Shown piece after piece: positions 42,952 through 52,345 of a stretch of 56,651 bases of DNA (position 1 is its first letter; every line of letters starts with the position of its first letter). A program made the position numbers and the translations under genes. This stretch comes from JAQVEM01 sp964601205 (GTDB taxonomy: Bacteria > Actinomycetota > Humimicrobiia > Humimicrobiales > Humimicrobiaceae): positions 1 to 56,651 of the forward strand of contig CAZRML010000030.1 of assembly GCA_964601205.1 (NCBI GenBank), given 5' to 3'. The notes under the pieces were generated by a model. It did not search any database. It saw only the letters and a list, made by a program, of their open reading frames with translations, and was not told the origin of the DNA.

Positions 42952-45018
42952 TTGTACAGGATTGGAGTGGATGTCGGAGGAACATTTACAGATTTTGTGG
43001 TATATAGCGAAGATGAAGAGAAAATCAGGGTATTTAAAATTCATTCCGACAAAAATACTCCGTGGCTTCCAATAGTTAACATGATTAATAAAGAAATAAA
43101 AAATAAAGCTAACATAGCCGATATACGTCACGGTACAACTATTGGAGTTAATGCAATAATTGAGAGAAAGGCAGGCAAGACTGCCCTGCTTACAACAAGT
43201 GGTTTTAGAGATTTGCTTGAAATTGGCAGGCAGAGGCGCCCGCATCTTTATAATCTTCATATAAAAAAACCCTATCCTTTAGTCCCCCGGTATTTAAGAA
43301 TACCCATAACAGAGAGAATAGATAATAATGGAAGAGTTATATCCCCCCTTAACAAAAAAGAAGTTCTGGAAAGCATAGATAAATTAAAGCAGGAAAAGGT
43401 AGAATCCGTGGCGGTTCTGTTTTTAAATTCTTATGCTAATGGAAAAAATGAAGAGGAAACCGGCAAAATACTAAAAAAAAATTTACCCGGAGCATATATT
43501 TCTCTGTCTTCAGAGGTAATTCCTGAATTTAGAGAGTATGAAAGGTTATCCACAACAGTTCTTAATGCCTGTATAGGCCCGCTTTTTAAAAATTACCTGG
43601 ATAACTTTTTATCTGAATTAGAAAAACTTAACATCAGGGCGCCTTTATTTATATGCCAGTCCGATGGAGGATTAATATCACCGGAGGGTGTTACAGAACT
43701 TCCGGTAAGGACATTATTTTCCGGTCCTGCAGCAGGAGTAATCGGAGCATCATTTTTATACGGCAGTGGTAATAAACAAATGGGTGATAAAACTGGTGAA
43801 GAAAGCCTTATAACCCTGGATATGGGAGGAACCAGTACAGATGTGGCAATTATTTCGGGCTCAAATCCAGTAAAGACCACCGAGAAAGAGATTATGGGTT
43901 ATCCGGTTAAATTTCCTGCGGTAGATGTTTCTACCATCGGGGCCGGTGGAGGAAGCATAGCCGCCGTTGACGAAGGCGGGTTCTTAAGAGTGGGCCCCGG
44001 GAGTTCCGGTGCAGAGCCCGGTCCGGCCTGTTATGACAGGGGAGGGGACAATCCTACAGTTACTGATGCCAATCTGGTTCTCGGTACTATTGGTATAAAA
44101 ACTATGCTCGGTGGCAAAATGAAGCTAAATCCGGATAGGGCAAAAGAAGCTATAAAAAGCCTGGTTTCCGGGCCACTAAATATCTCTTTAATTGAGGGAG
44201 CGTGGTCAATAATCCGTATTGTAACCTCGGATATATCGGAAGCAATAAGGAAAATAACTATATCAAAAGGTTTACATCCCGCAGATTTAGAGCTTGTTGC
44301 TTACGGAGGAGCGGGGCCGATGCATGCTGCTATGATTGCAAAAGAACTGGGGATAGCCAGAATTATAATTCCTGAGATACCGGGAGCTTTTTCTGCCGAA
44401 GGTCTTCTTTATAGCAATTCCACCATAGATTTTGTAAAAACCATAAAGGGAGCAAAAAAAGAAAGCATATCCGGCATTATTTCAAATTTTAAAAGCAGGG
44501 CAGAAAAATGGTTTAGAACGGAAAATATTCCATCCGGCAGGCGGAGGCTGGAATGGTCCCTTGATATAAGGTACAAAGGACAGAATTATGAGTTAAACAT
44601 CCCGGTATCCGCTGAAGATATAAAATGCCTGGAGGATTACAGGATAGATGCAGTAAAAGAGATTTTTTATAAAAAGCATTACAGTGTTTACGGGTATAAG
44701 CTTGAGGATAGAGACATAGAGATAATAAATTTAAGATTGAGATGTACCGGGGTTTTATCACTGCAGGCAAGACACAGGATTTACAGAGAAATAAAGGGCA
44801 GTAAATCCCCGGGTAAAATAGCCAGGAAATTTAGAGATGTTTATTTTACCGGGGATAATAAATCTTTAAAAACTCCGGTATATGAGAGAAGAAGCCTGCC
44901 CGAAGGATTTGTGATTAAAGGTCCTGCCATAATAGAACAGTTTGATTCAACTATAGTTATTCCACAACAGAGTGAGGGCAGGGTTATAGATGATGGAAGC
45001 ATTATTTTAAGAGTATAG
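42952..45018 (+). CDS. Hydantoinase/oxoprolinase subunit A (HyuA)
   Basis: The ATP-binding subunit of an N-methylhydantoinase or 5-oxoprolinase type amidase. Two actin-like phosphate motifs are seen: GVDVGGTFTDF near the N-terminus and LDMGGTSTDVAII further in. DVSTIGAGGGSIA, then RVGPGSSGAEPGPACYDRGG, are family signatures. Two consecutive TTG codons (42949, 42952) can start the gene. The second is better spaced (7 bases) from GGAGGTG at 42938-42944 and gives 688 residues. It works with the HyuB-like gene 96 bases downstream. Acetone carboxylase is a related alternative, but the substrate is not decidable from sequence. Confidence 0.9.
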   Translation: MYRIGVDVGGTFTDFVVYSEDEEKIRVFKIHSDKNTPWLPIVNMINKEIKNKANIADIRHGTTIGVNAIIERKAGKTALLTTSGFRDLLEIGRQRRPHLYNLHIKKPYPLVPRYLRIPITERIDNNGRVISPLNKKEVLESIDKLKQEKVESVAVLFLNSYANGKNEEETGKILKKNLPGAYISLSSEVIPEFREYERLSTTVLNACIGPLFKNYLDNFLSELEKLNIRAPLFICQSDGGLISPEGVTELPVRTLFSGPAAGVIGASFLYGSGNKQMGDKTGEESLITLDMGGTSTDVAIISGSNPVKTTEKEIMGYPVKFPAVDVSTIGAGGGSIAAVDEGGFLRVGPGSSGAEPGPACYDRGGDNPTVTDANLVLGTIGIKTMLGGKMKLNPDRAKEAIKSLVSGPLNISLIEGAWSIIRIVTSDISEAIRKITISKGLHPADLELVAYGGAGPMHAAMIAKELGIARIIIPEIPGAFSAEGLLYSNSTIDFVKTIKGAKKESISGIISNFKSRAEKWFRTENIPSGRRRLEWSLDIRYKGQNYELNIPVSAEDIKCLEDYRIDAVKEIFYKKHYSVYGYKLEDRDIEIINLRLRCTGVLSLQARHRIYREIKGSKSPGKIARKFRDVYFTGDNKSLKTPVYERRSLPEGFVIKGPAIIEQFDSTIVIPQQSEGRVIDDGSIILRV

Positions 45019-45114
45019 CATCTAACGGGACAAAGGTTTGAAATTTATCCGGAGAAAATAAAACTTTCTTAAAAGATAAGAGTTTAAGGGCAATAAAAAG
45101 AGGTAAAGTTAGCT

Positions 45115-46725
45115 ATGGAAGATAGCGCTGATATTATAACTGCAAAAGTAATAGGTAATCGTCTAAAAACAATAGCAGAACTTATGGGCGAGGTTCTGGT
45201 AAGAAGTGCTTTTTCGGCCAATATAAAGGAAAGAAGGGACTGCTCAACTGCTGTTTTTGATGCCGGAGGGAGGCTGGTGGCGCAGGCGGAACATATTCCC
45301 CTTCACCTGGGCTCAATGATGGGACTGGTAAAAGAAGTACTGGAGCGTTTCAGAGGAAATATAGAGCCGGGTGATGTGTTTATTGCCAATGAACCTTACT
45401 GCGGCGGTACTCATCTCCCCGACGTGACCATTATTTCACCTTATTTTGAGTGTAACAGGCTGGTTAATTTTACTGCCAATATAGCCCATCATTCAGATAT
45501 CGGGGGAGCGGTACCGGGAGGTATTGCCGGCAATGCTAAAACTATATATGAGGAGGGCCTGAGAATAACACCGGTAAAACTGGTAAGAGCAGGCACAATA
45601 GATGAGAACCTGCTTGATTTTATAGTAAAAAATTGCAGAGTCCCGGATGAGAGATACACCGACCTGAAGGCACAGATAGCCACCAATAAAGTCGGGATAA
45701 GATATCTGGGCGAACTTTATGCCAGATATGGCGAGGAAGTGGTGGAAGGTTCAATTGAAAAATTGCTTTCCTATACCGAGAAAAGACTTGGGGCAAAAAT
45801 TAAAAAAATTCCGGATGGAAAATATTTCTTTGAGGATAAGTTAGACGATGATGGGGTATCGGATAACCCCATTCCCATAAAAGTTTGCATAAAGGTAAAC
45901 AGCGGGAAGTTAAAAGTTGATTTTACCGGCAGCGGCCGCCAGAGCGGTGGCGCAATAAATGTGGTAAGGTCCGCTCTTGTTGCCACGGTATATTATGCAG
46001 TCAAAGCTTTTTTGGACCCTGAGCTACCGGCAAATGAGGGCCTTAAAAGAGTGGTAAGCATAAAAGCGCCTCCCGGGAGCATAGTAAATCCACGTGAACC
46101 GGCGGCGGTGGGGGCGAGAACCGATACCTGTCAGAGAGTAGCCGGTACCATGATAGGTGCTTTTAATAAGGCAATGCCAGAAAAAGCAATTTCAGGTTCA
46201 AATGATGCCAGCACCGCTATTGTACTGTCAAAAGAGAAAGAATTTGTCTATGTAGAAGCAGTGGGCGGGGGCTCCGGTGCTTCTGAAAGCGGGGACGGTC
46301 CTGATGGGGTGCAGGTTCATGTTACTAATACCTCAAATCTGCCCATAGAATCTTTAGAGGCGGAATTTCCTATCAGGGTCTTAAGCTATGAGTTCATACC
46401 GGACTCCGGCGGTAAGGGTAAATACAGAGGTGGCCTGGGAATCAGGAGAAAGATTGAGATACTTGAAGATAATGTAGCGTTTTCTTCCCATGGAGACAGG
46501 CATAAATTTCCTCCCTGGGGATGGAACGGAGGGGAAGACGGCAGGTGCGGGAGATTCTTAATTAATGGTAAGACCGTGCCATCCAAATGTTCAAATATAA
46601 TGCTTAAAAAAGGTGATACTGTAGTTATTGAGACACCGGGCGGCGGTGGTTTTGGAAATCCTTCTGACCGCCCGCCCGGCCTTGTTGAGAAGGACGAAAA
46701 AAACGGAAAAGTCACCCGTTTTTAA
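45115..46725 (+). CDS. Hydantoinase/oxoprolinase subunit B (HyuB)
   Basis: The 536-residue partner of HyuA, carrying the ring-opening catalytic site. Family features are RRDCSTAVFDAGGRLVAQAEHIPLHLGSM near the N-terminus (quoted in part), IEPGDVFIANEPYCGGTHLPD, NIAHHSDIGG, and GAGRTDT-like ARTDTCQRV. The C-terminal TPGGGGFGNP is also typical. The first 25 residues have no signal. Together with the upstream gene it would hydrolyse a cyclic amide such as 5-oxoproline or a hydantoin with ATP. The pair interrupts an otherwise polysaccharide-related region. Confidence 0.9.
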   Translation: MEDSADIITAKVIGNRLKTIAELMGEVLVRSAFSANIKERRDCSTAVFDAGGRLVAQAEHIPLHLGSMMGLVKEVLERFRGNIEPGDVFIANEPYCGGTHLPDVTIISPYFECNRLVNFTANIAHHSDIGGAVPGGIAGNAKTIYEEGLRITPVKLVRAGTIDENLLDFIVKNCRVPDERYTDLKAQIATNKVGIRYLGELYARYGEEVVEGSIEKLLSYTEKRLGAKIKKIPDGKYFFEDKLDDDGVSDNPIPIKVCIKVNSGKLKVDFTGSGRQSGGAINVVRSALVATVYYAVKAFLDPELPANEGLKRVVSIKAPPGSIVNPREPAAVGARTDTCQRVAGTMIGAFNKAMPEKAISGSNDASTAIVLSKEKEFVYVEAVGGGSGASESGDGPDGVQVHVTNTSNLPIESLEAEFPIRVLSYEFIPDSGGKGKYRGGLGIRRKIEILEDNVAFSSHGDRHKFPPWGWNGGEDGRCGRFLINGKTVPSKCSNIMLKKGDTVVIETPGGGGFGNPSDRPPGLVEKDEKNGKVTRF

Positions 46726-46861
46726 TGACTGGAAATTTGTGATGGAAAGATACTGATTATGAGGATAATACGGGCTCAATAAATGTTCTCTTATTTATAT
46801 TTAAGAAAGGATTTTTAAATAAATTAAAAAATTTATAAAAAATTTTATAAAAGGGGGGAAT

Positions 46862-47782
46862 TTGAAGGTACTTATAACCGGAGGAGCAGGATTTATCGGT
46901 TCAAATATAGCGGATGCAATGCTGGAAAAAAATTATAAGGTGGTTATCGTAGATGACCTGTCAAATGGGAAGAAAGAAAACATACCCGGGGAAGCAGTTT
47001 TTTACAGGTGTGATATCAGGACCAAAAAAATATATGATATATTAAAGACAGAAAAGCCGGATATTGTAATTCATAATGCAGCACAGCTGAGTGTCAGGAT
47101 ATCAGTTGAAAATCCACTTCTGGATGCAGATATTAATGTAATGGGAGGGCTTAATGTGATTAATGCATGCAGCGCCTTTAAGGTTAAAAAATTAATATTT
47201 GCCTCTTCAGGGGGGACAGCATACGGTGAGCAGGAGTACTTTCCTGCAGATGAGAACCATCCCACTCACCCGATATCTCCCTACGGGGTGGCGAAGCTGG
47301 CCACCGAAAATTATCTTTATTATTTTCATAAAACATGTGGCCTTAAATACATATCCTTAAGATATGGAAACATATACGGTCCCAGGCAGGACCCCTATGG
47401 AGAAGCAGGGGTGGTGGCAATATTTTCAACTAAAATTCTGGGTGATAAAAACCCCACCATCAACGGGGATGGGCTCCAGACAAGGGATTATGTTTATGTG
47501 GGGGATGCAGTGAATGCGAATATAAGGGCTATTGAAAGTGATTTCGTTGGCGCATTAAATATAGGAACGTCTGAAGAGACCAGCGTTGTGGAACTTTTTA
47601 AAATTTTAAAGAAAGTATCGGGGAAGGATTATATAGAAGAGATCCACGGGCCTGCCAGAAAGGGAGAGCAGAGAAGAAGTAGTCTTTTGTATAATAAAGC
47701 AAAAGAGATAATGGGCTGGAGACCGGAAGTCTCAATTAAAGAAGGGCTCAAGCTAACCTACAACTGGTTTAAAAATCACTAA
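46862..47782 (+). CDS. NAD-dependent nucleotide-sugar epimerase (GalE-like)
   Basis: An extended SDR enzyme of 306 residues, likely a UDP-sugar 4-epimerase. The NAD motif GGAGFIG is at 7-13. The catalytic set is Ser116 in FASSGGTAYG with Tyr141 and Lys145 in YGVAK. RYGNIYGPRQDPYGEAGVVAIF matches the GalE/WbpP-like substrate region (quoted in part). The start is TTG, preceded by the strong AAGGGGGGAA. It is the last polysaccharide gene before the AbiE module. Confidence 0.92.
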   Translation: MKVLITGGAGFIGSNIADAMLEKNYKVVIVDDLSNGKKENIPGEAVFYRCDIRTKKIYDILKTEKPDIVIHNAAQLSVRISVENPLLDADINVMGGLNVINACSAFKVKKLIFASSGGTAYGEQEYFPADENHPTHPISPYGVAKLATENYLYYFHKTCGLKYISLRYGNIYGPRQDPYGEAGVVAIFSTKILGDKNPTINGDGLQTRDYVYVGDAVNANIRAIESDFVGALNIGTSEETSVVELFKILKKVSGKDYIEEIHGPARKGEQRRSSLLYNKAKEIMGWRPEVSIKEGLKLTYNWFKNH

Positions 47783-47835
47783 CTTTTAATAAATTATTTA
47801 CAGGGATACAGATCGGATAGTAATTGCGATGATAA

Positions 47836-47885
47836 ATAATTATGTATTGATATTTATATATAACTAAACTATAATACATAATTAT
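47836..47885. promoter_or_regulatory. Perfect 13-bp inverted repeat, candidate AbiEi operator
   Basis: ATAATTATGTATT (47836-47848) and AATACATAATTAT (47873-47885) are exact reverse complements with a 24-base spacer. The left arm touches the -35 box; the right arm covers the end of the -10 box and the first two bases of the toxin ATG. AbiEi antitoxins are known to repress their own promoter by binding inverted repeats, so this is the likely operator. It has a 37-bp centre-to-centre spacing of arms. Confidence 0.6.
47847..47875 (+). promoter_or_regulatory. Predicted promoter of the AbiE operon, near-leaderless
   Basis: TTGATA (47847-47852) and TATAAT (47870-47875) are separated by exactly 17 bases, 5/6 and 6/6 to consensus. 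This is the best promoter match found in the window. The expected start of transcription is about 47882, while the toxin ATG is at 47884, so the mRNA would have almost no leader and no ribosome-binding site. Confidence 0.55.
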
Positions 47886-48657
47886 GTTTAACACATTACA
47901 ACAAAGAGAAATTTTTCATTTAGAATTTTTACGATGGTTCAGCCGAAAGATAGAAGCAAGATATTATACTATTAAAGGTGGAGCGAATTTACGTTTTTTC
48001 TTTAATAGTGTCCGTTATTCCGAGGATATGGATGTTGATATATCAGATGTAGCAGTAGACGTTCTTCAGAATGTGGTATTGGGCATACTTCTTTCGCAAT
48101 CATTTAAGAATATTTTTAATTATTACAATATTGAAAATATTATTGCTCCTGATATTGAGAAAGCAAAACAAACAGAGACTACCCAGAGATTTAAAATCCA
48201 CCTTATAACATCTGCAGGAGAGAATCTTTTTACAAAAGTTGAATTTTCACGGAGAGGCATAAAAACAGGTGTTATTGTACAGTCTGTTTCGGACCACATA
48301 CTGCGCCCTTATAAATTAGCACCTCTTATTCTTCCTCATTATAATATAAGAGCTACCATAAACCAGAAGATTGATGCGATTGCTTCCCGCCCGGTAACCC
48401 AGGCAAGGGATATTTATGATTTATATATATTGAATTCTCAGTATTCGGATAAAGATACAGGCGAGTATGAAATTGCAGGCAGGGAAAAATTTAGAAAAGC
48501 ATATAATAATTTATTTTCAGTAACTTTTGAGCAGTTCCGTGATAGCGTTGTTTCATACCTTCCTCCGGAAGACCAGGTTATATATAACAGTAAATCATCC
48601 TGGGATGAAGTTAGATTAAAAGCTGCCAGTTTAATCGAAGAGTTTTTAAATGAGTAA
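47884..48657 (+). CDS. AbiEii-type nucleotidyltransferase toxin
   Basis: A 257-residue DUF1814/AbiEii-family protein of the MNT-like nucleotidyltransferase superfamily. The conserved KGGANLRFF segment (residues 31-39) is followed by RYSEDMDVDI, giving the catalytic D-x-D pair Asp50 and Asp52. A later conserved Lys/Asp-rich region (TINQKIDAIASRPVTQARD with DIYDLY) matches the family. Known AbiEii enzymes are toxic and transfer nucleotides to tRNA or similar targets; their antitoxin acts indirectly (type IV). Here the toxin is the first gene, although the usual order puts the antitoxin first. Its start codon lies within a perfect inverted repeat. The stop overlaps the antitoxin start by 8 bases (ATGAGTAA). 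Confidence 0.85.
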   Translation: MFNTLQQREIFHLEFLRWFSRKIEARYYTIKGGANLRFFFNSVRYSEDMDVDISDVAVDVLQNVVLGILLSQSFKNIFNYYNIENIIAPDIEKAKQTETTQRFKIHLITSAGENLFTKVEFSRRGIKTGVIVQSVSDHILRPYKLAPLILPHYNIRATINQKIDAIASRPVTQARDIYDLYILNSQYSDKDTGEYEIAGREKFRKAYNNLFSVTFEQFRDSVVSYLPPEDQVIYNSKSSWDEVRLKAASLIEEFLNE

Positions 48658-49273
48658 AAATAATAAGTCAATTATAGCTTACATAAAGCAACTAAAAAGG
48701 CCTTTTTCCACTACAAGAGAGCTGGCAATGCTTTCAGGAAGCTCTTTATCCAATACAACTCAGAAACTTAATAATCTCGAAAAAAGCGGATTAATTTTTA
48801 AGGTGGCAAGAGGTATATGGGCAGAAACAGGAAATGAAAGATTAAGCCCGTATTCTCTGATACCTTTTTTATTACCAAAACACATTGCTTATGTTTCTTT
48901 TGTCAGTGCACTCAACCTTTATGGAATTATTGAGCAGATACCACAGGTGATTACTCTGGCTTCAACCATTCATACAAAAAAAATTCACACAGGTATAGGA
49001 ACATTTATCATTCATCAGATTACACCCGCGCTGTTTAATGGTTTCGACTGGTACAGGGGGAGTGGTAGTTTTCTTATAGCGGAACCGGAGAAAGCATTAA
49101 TTGATAGCCTGTATTTATCAACCAGAAAGAAAAACCAGTTTACCTATTTTCCCGAATTGTTTTTTCCTGAATCTTTCAGTTTTAAAAGAGCCGGGGAATG
49201 GGCTGAGAAAATTCCTGATTTGAGAATAAGGTCCGGCGTTAAGAGAAAGTTGCTGATTTTAAAGAGTTCTTAA
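48650..49273 (+). CDS. AbiEi-type antitoxin/transcriptional repressor
   Basis: A 207-residue protein of the AbiEi family. The N-terminus (about 1-60) is a winged helix-turn-helix, with FSTTRELAMLSGSSLSNTTQ as helix-turn-helix and an Arg-Gly wing. The C-terminal domain carries the family motif AEPEKALIDSLYL. AbiEi antitoxins neutralise AbiEii without binding it strongly and repress their own operon. It is translated from an ATG overlapping the toxin stop, so it depends on toxin translation. Its position second is opposite to the classical arrangement. Function other than phage defence, such as mobile-element stabilisation, is possible. Confidence 0.82.
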   Translation: MSKNNKSIIAYIKQLKRPFSTTRELAMLSGSSLSNTTQKLNNLEKSGLIFKVARGIWAETGNERLSPYSLIPFLLPKHIAYVSFVSALNLYGIIEQIPQVITLASTIHTKKIHTGIGTFIIHQITPALFNGFDWYRGSGSFLIAEPEKALIDSLYLSTRKKNQFTYFPELFFPESFSFKRAGEWAEKIPDLRIRSGVKRKLLILKSS

Positions 49274-49317
49274 ATTTAATCCTTAAGTTAGGTGTTGGTT
49301 ATAATTTAAAGATATAG

Positions 49318-49343
49318 CAAATCTTTTACACCTTCTGGATTTG
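49318..49343 (+). terminator. Weak hairpin after the AbiE operon
   Basis: CAAATC (49318-49323) and GATTTG (49338-49343) form a 6-bp inverted repeat with a 14-base loop, followed by a T-rich TTGTTT. It is a weak terminator candidate. Between here and 49451 nothing coding is seen; TATAAT boxes at 49387 and 49431 lack -35 partners. Confidence 0.3.
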
Positions 49344-49451
49344 TTGTTTACAATGTTCTGGTGGTGGGTTAGAATTTTTTTTGATATATAATGAATAATG
49401 GTAATAAGAAAAATATTAGTAAACTTTTTGTATAATCATTAATAATATAAA

Positions 49452-50681
49452 TTGGCCGAAAGAATAAAAAAAAGAAAAAATAATAAGGTTCTGAACATAG
49501 TTCCCACCCCTTTTTTTGCCGACAGGGGCTGCCACATGAGAATACTGGGGGAAATGAAGGCACTGGCAAATTACGGTTATCAAAATATTATCGTAACCTA
49601 CCATATAGGCCGCGACCTTGAAGGTCTTGATATCAGAAGAATGATAAATGTTCCCTGGTACAGGAAACTGGAGGCAGGGCCCTCAATACATAAATTCTAT
49701 ATTGATATACTGCTGTTCTTTAAGGCAGCAGCGGTATATATAAAAGAAAAACCCGACATTATTTACGGGCATCTTCACGAGGGAGCTTTTGTTGGAGGGC
49801 TTATAAAATATCTTCTGACATTTGGGAGAATCCCCCTGGTTTTTGATGTGCAGGGGAGCCTGACTGCAGAGCTGGATACATTTAACTGGATAAGGGGAGG
49901 AAAGCTTATCCGCTGGTTTTTCCATACCCTGGAAAAGTTCATCTGCAAAATGCCCGATTTTTTTATATGCAGCTCGGTGTCCAATGGTGATATTATAAAA
50001 AATAAATTCAATATCAGCCCGGATAGGGTGAGGGTGGTAATAGATGGAGTCCATACCGATTTTTTTAATCAGCCGCCGGAAAAAGGGTTACGGAAAAAAC
50101 TTGGAATACCCGAAAATTCCCCGCTGGTAATATTTACAGGCGCTCTTCTTGCAGCCAAGGGAATATGGAATCTGGTATCGGCAATTCCACTGGTTCTGGA
50201 AAAAAAGCCCGATGCTAATTTTCTGATTGTCGGTTATCCGGTTGAAGAGACTGAAAAAAAAGTAAAAGAACTGGGAGTTGAGGGCAATGTCCATTTTACC
50301 GGTATGGTGGATTATTTTAAACTTCCCGATTATCTTCTAATAAGTGATATAGCAGTGGAGCCCAAGGTTGACAGGGCAGGAGAAGCAAGCGGCAAGGTTA
50401 TAAATTACATGGGTGCGGGTCTTCCGGTGGTATGTTTTGAGGGTAAAAACAACAGAAGGTTCCTGGGGGATGGCGGAATTTATGCAGCTGATAATAAAAT
50501 TGAAAATCTTGCTGGCAGGATAGTATGGGCAATTGAAAATGAAAAAGAGGCCCAAAAACTGGGTAATATGAATAAAAAGAGAGTTGAAGAAGTATTTTCA
50601 TGGAATAACAGCATAAAAGATACTGTAAGAGCTTTTAAGATGCTCACAGGAGAAAATGAAGACCGGCAGGAAAAATTATAG
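49452..50681 (+). CDS. GT4-family glycosyltransferase
   Basis: A retaining GT-B fold glycosyltransferase of 409 residues. The N-terminal acceptor domain is followed by the nucleotide-sugar domain, with GALLAAKGIWNLVSAIPLVL, VEGNVHFTGMV and the E-x7-E-like stretch EASGKVINYMGAGLPVV. No signal peptide, so it acts on the cytoplasmic face. The TTG start has no clear ribosome-binding site, so the true start could be slightly different. It is followed by a polymerase/ligase-like gene after 50 bases. Donor and acceptor are unknown. Confidence 0.9.
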   Translation: MAERIKKRKNNKVLNIVPTPFFADRGCHMRILGEMKALANYGYQNIIVTYHIGRDLEGLDIRRMINVPWYRKLEAGPSIHKFYIDILLFFKAAAVYIKEKPDIIYGHLHEGAFVGGLIKYLLTFGRIPLVFDVQGSLTAELDTFNWIRGGKLIRWFFHTLEKFICKMPDFFICSSVSNGDIIKNKFNISPDRVRVVIDGVHTDFFNQPPEKGLRKKLGIPENSPLVIFTGALLAAKGIWNLVSAIPLVLEKKPDANFLIVGYPVEETEKKVKELGVEGNVHFTGMVDYFKLPDYLLISDIAVEPKVDRAGEASGKVINYMGAGLPVVCFEGKNNRRFLGDGGIYAADNKIENLAGRIVWAIENEKEAQKLGNMNKKRVEEVFSWNNSIKDTVRAFKMLTGENEDRQEKL

Positions 50682-50731
50682 GTGGTTAATATTTTAATTT
50701 TTTATAAATTAAAAAACTCTTAGAAATAGGT

Positions 50732-52345
50732 ATGTTGGATATAAAGGATACCACGAATAAATATATATTCAGTTTTTTAATCCCTCTTTTTATATTTCTT
50801 TCGGTTATATATTTGATTGTAAAAAACCTGGTTGTAATGGGTAGCTTTGACGAAGTTTTTATAATATCCGGAGTTCTGGTTATTTTACTTTTATTTATTT
50901 CTGTTTTTGATTTCGAAAAAGGACTGCTTGCTCTTCTATTTCTAACCTGCGTTATAAATTCAATACCGGTTATAATAATAAAGCTAAATCTTTTCTATCC
51001 ATTAATACTGTTTGCTTACCTGGGGTTTGTACTTGGAGGGAGGTTCAGGGCTTCAGAAGCGGAAATTAAATTATTTGAAGAAGATAATAAATTTAAGATA
51101 CTCGGTTTCTTTATAATTCTATTTACTATAACCATAACAATTTCAGTTGTTTTTACTTCGCTAAATAATTTTAACCTTTTTAACCTTAAGGGGCAGGGTA
51201 TTCACATATACAATATAAATGTAATAGGCTCCACCTCACTAAGTGCGCTGCTTTTTTCCATGGAGATGTATTTAAACTATATAATGACTTTTATTTTATT
51301 ATTTCTAATGGTTAAAAAACTTAAAGTAACCAGAAGGTTTCTTGTAAGATTGTTTTACATTTTATTCAGCGCCAACATCATTGTATTTCTTGTTTTTATT
51401 TATCAGGTGTTTTTTGATAAAAGGTTTGGCAACCAGCCACGCTGGATTAAAGTTGGACAATTAAATTCTACAATGTTTAACCCGAATGCGTATGGCTTTT
51501 TTTTATTTCTTAATATTGGTATATTTACTGCGTTACTATTTTATCTGAATAATAAAAAACATAAGATTTTATGTTTACCGGTTCTTCTTGTTCTGCCTGT
51601 TCAAATTCTATACTCCGGCTCGAGAGCCTCTCTTATGGGTCTGGTAATCTTTGCTGGACTTGTAATATCTTATTTTCTGTTACCGGCAATGGTGAATCTA
51701 ATCAAAAAAAGAAAGGTAAATAAAAATGATGTGAGGGTGGCAGTTACGGTTTTAGTACTTCTCATTATAGTGCCATTAATTTTTTCTCTGGCCATGTTGA
51801 AATCAGGTATGGATTGGGATTCTGATATCGTCCGGCCTTCACTGCTGCTAAGGCTGGTGAAAAATCTTGAACAGCTACAGTTGGAAGACCCACTTCCAGG
51901 ATTAACAAGCGGAAGGACAATTATATGGCCACAGGCGTTTAATGTAATAAGAGATTATCCTGTAGTGGGTATTGGAATAGGAACTTTCCCCCTGGAGCTT
52001 CCCAATTATTTAAAACTGGCGGGCTCTGACCTGAGAATAATTGATTATACCCTGAATACCTATCTTCAGATACTGGCAGAAAATGGCATTTTTACCTTTA
52101 TATTCTTTATGGGCTTCTACGTTACATTACTGACAATCATATTTAATAATTTAAGAAAAATTAGCAGAGCAAAAAACAAAAAATTTCTTGTTATATTTAT
52201 ATTCATTATTTTTACCTGTCTTGCAATGTTTAATTTTATTTCAGGGACTAATTATTATGAAGGGCAGATTATTTATTCATTTATTTTAATCATAACGATT
52301 CTGTTATCATACAATCTAAGAGAAAATGAACTGTGCGAAAAATAA
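50732..52345 (+). CDS. O-antigen ligase/polymerase-like membrane protein (Wzy_C domain)
   Basis: A 537-residue polytopic membrane protein with about 11-12 hydrophobic segments. The Wzy_C/WaaL signature is seen: YSGSRASLMGLVIF in the middle and, after a long external loop, LTSGRTIIWPQAFNVIRDYP followed by VVGIGIGTF. Such enzymes polymerise repeat units or ligate glycans on the outer side of the membrane. The last 20 bases overlap a small membrane-protein gene. Confidence 0.85.
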   Translation: MLDIKDTTNKYIFSFLIPLFIFLSVIYLIVKNLVVMGSFDEVFIISGVLVILLLFISVFDFEKGLLALLFLTCVINSIPVIIIKLNLFYPLILFAYLGFVLGGRFRASEAEIKLFEEDNKFKILGFFIILFTITITISVVFTSLNNFNLFNLKGQGIHIYNINVIGSTSLSALLFSMEMYLNYIMTFILLFLMVKKLKVTRRFLVRLFYILFSANIIVFLVFIYQVFFDKRFGNQPRWIKVGQLNSTMFNPNAYGFFLFLNIGIFTALLFYLNNKKHKILCLPVLLVLPVQILYSGSRASLMGLVIFAGLVISYFLLPAMVNLIKKRKVNKNDVRVAVTVLVLLIIVPLIFSLAMLKSGMDWDSDIVRPSLLLRLVKNLEQLQLEDPLPGLTSGRTIIWPQAFNVIRDYPVVGIGIGTFPLELPNYLKLAGSDLRIIDYTLNTYLQILAENGIFTFIFFMGFYVTLLTIIFNNLRKISRAKNKKFLVIFIFIIFTCLAMFNFISGTNYYEGQIIYSFILIITILLSYNLRENELCEK

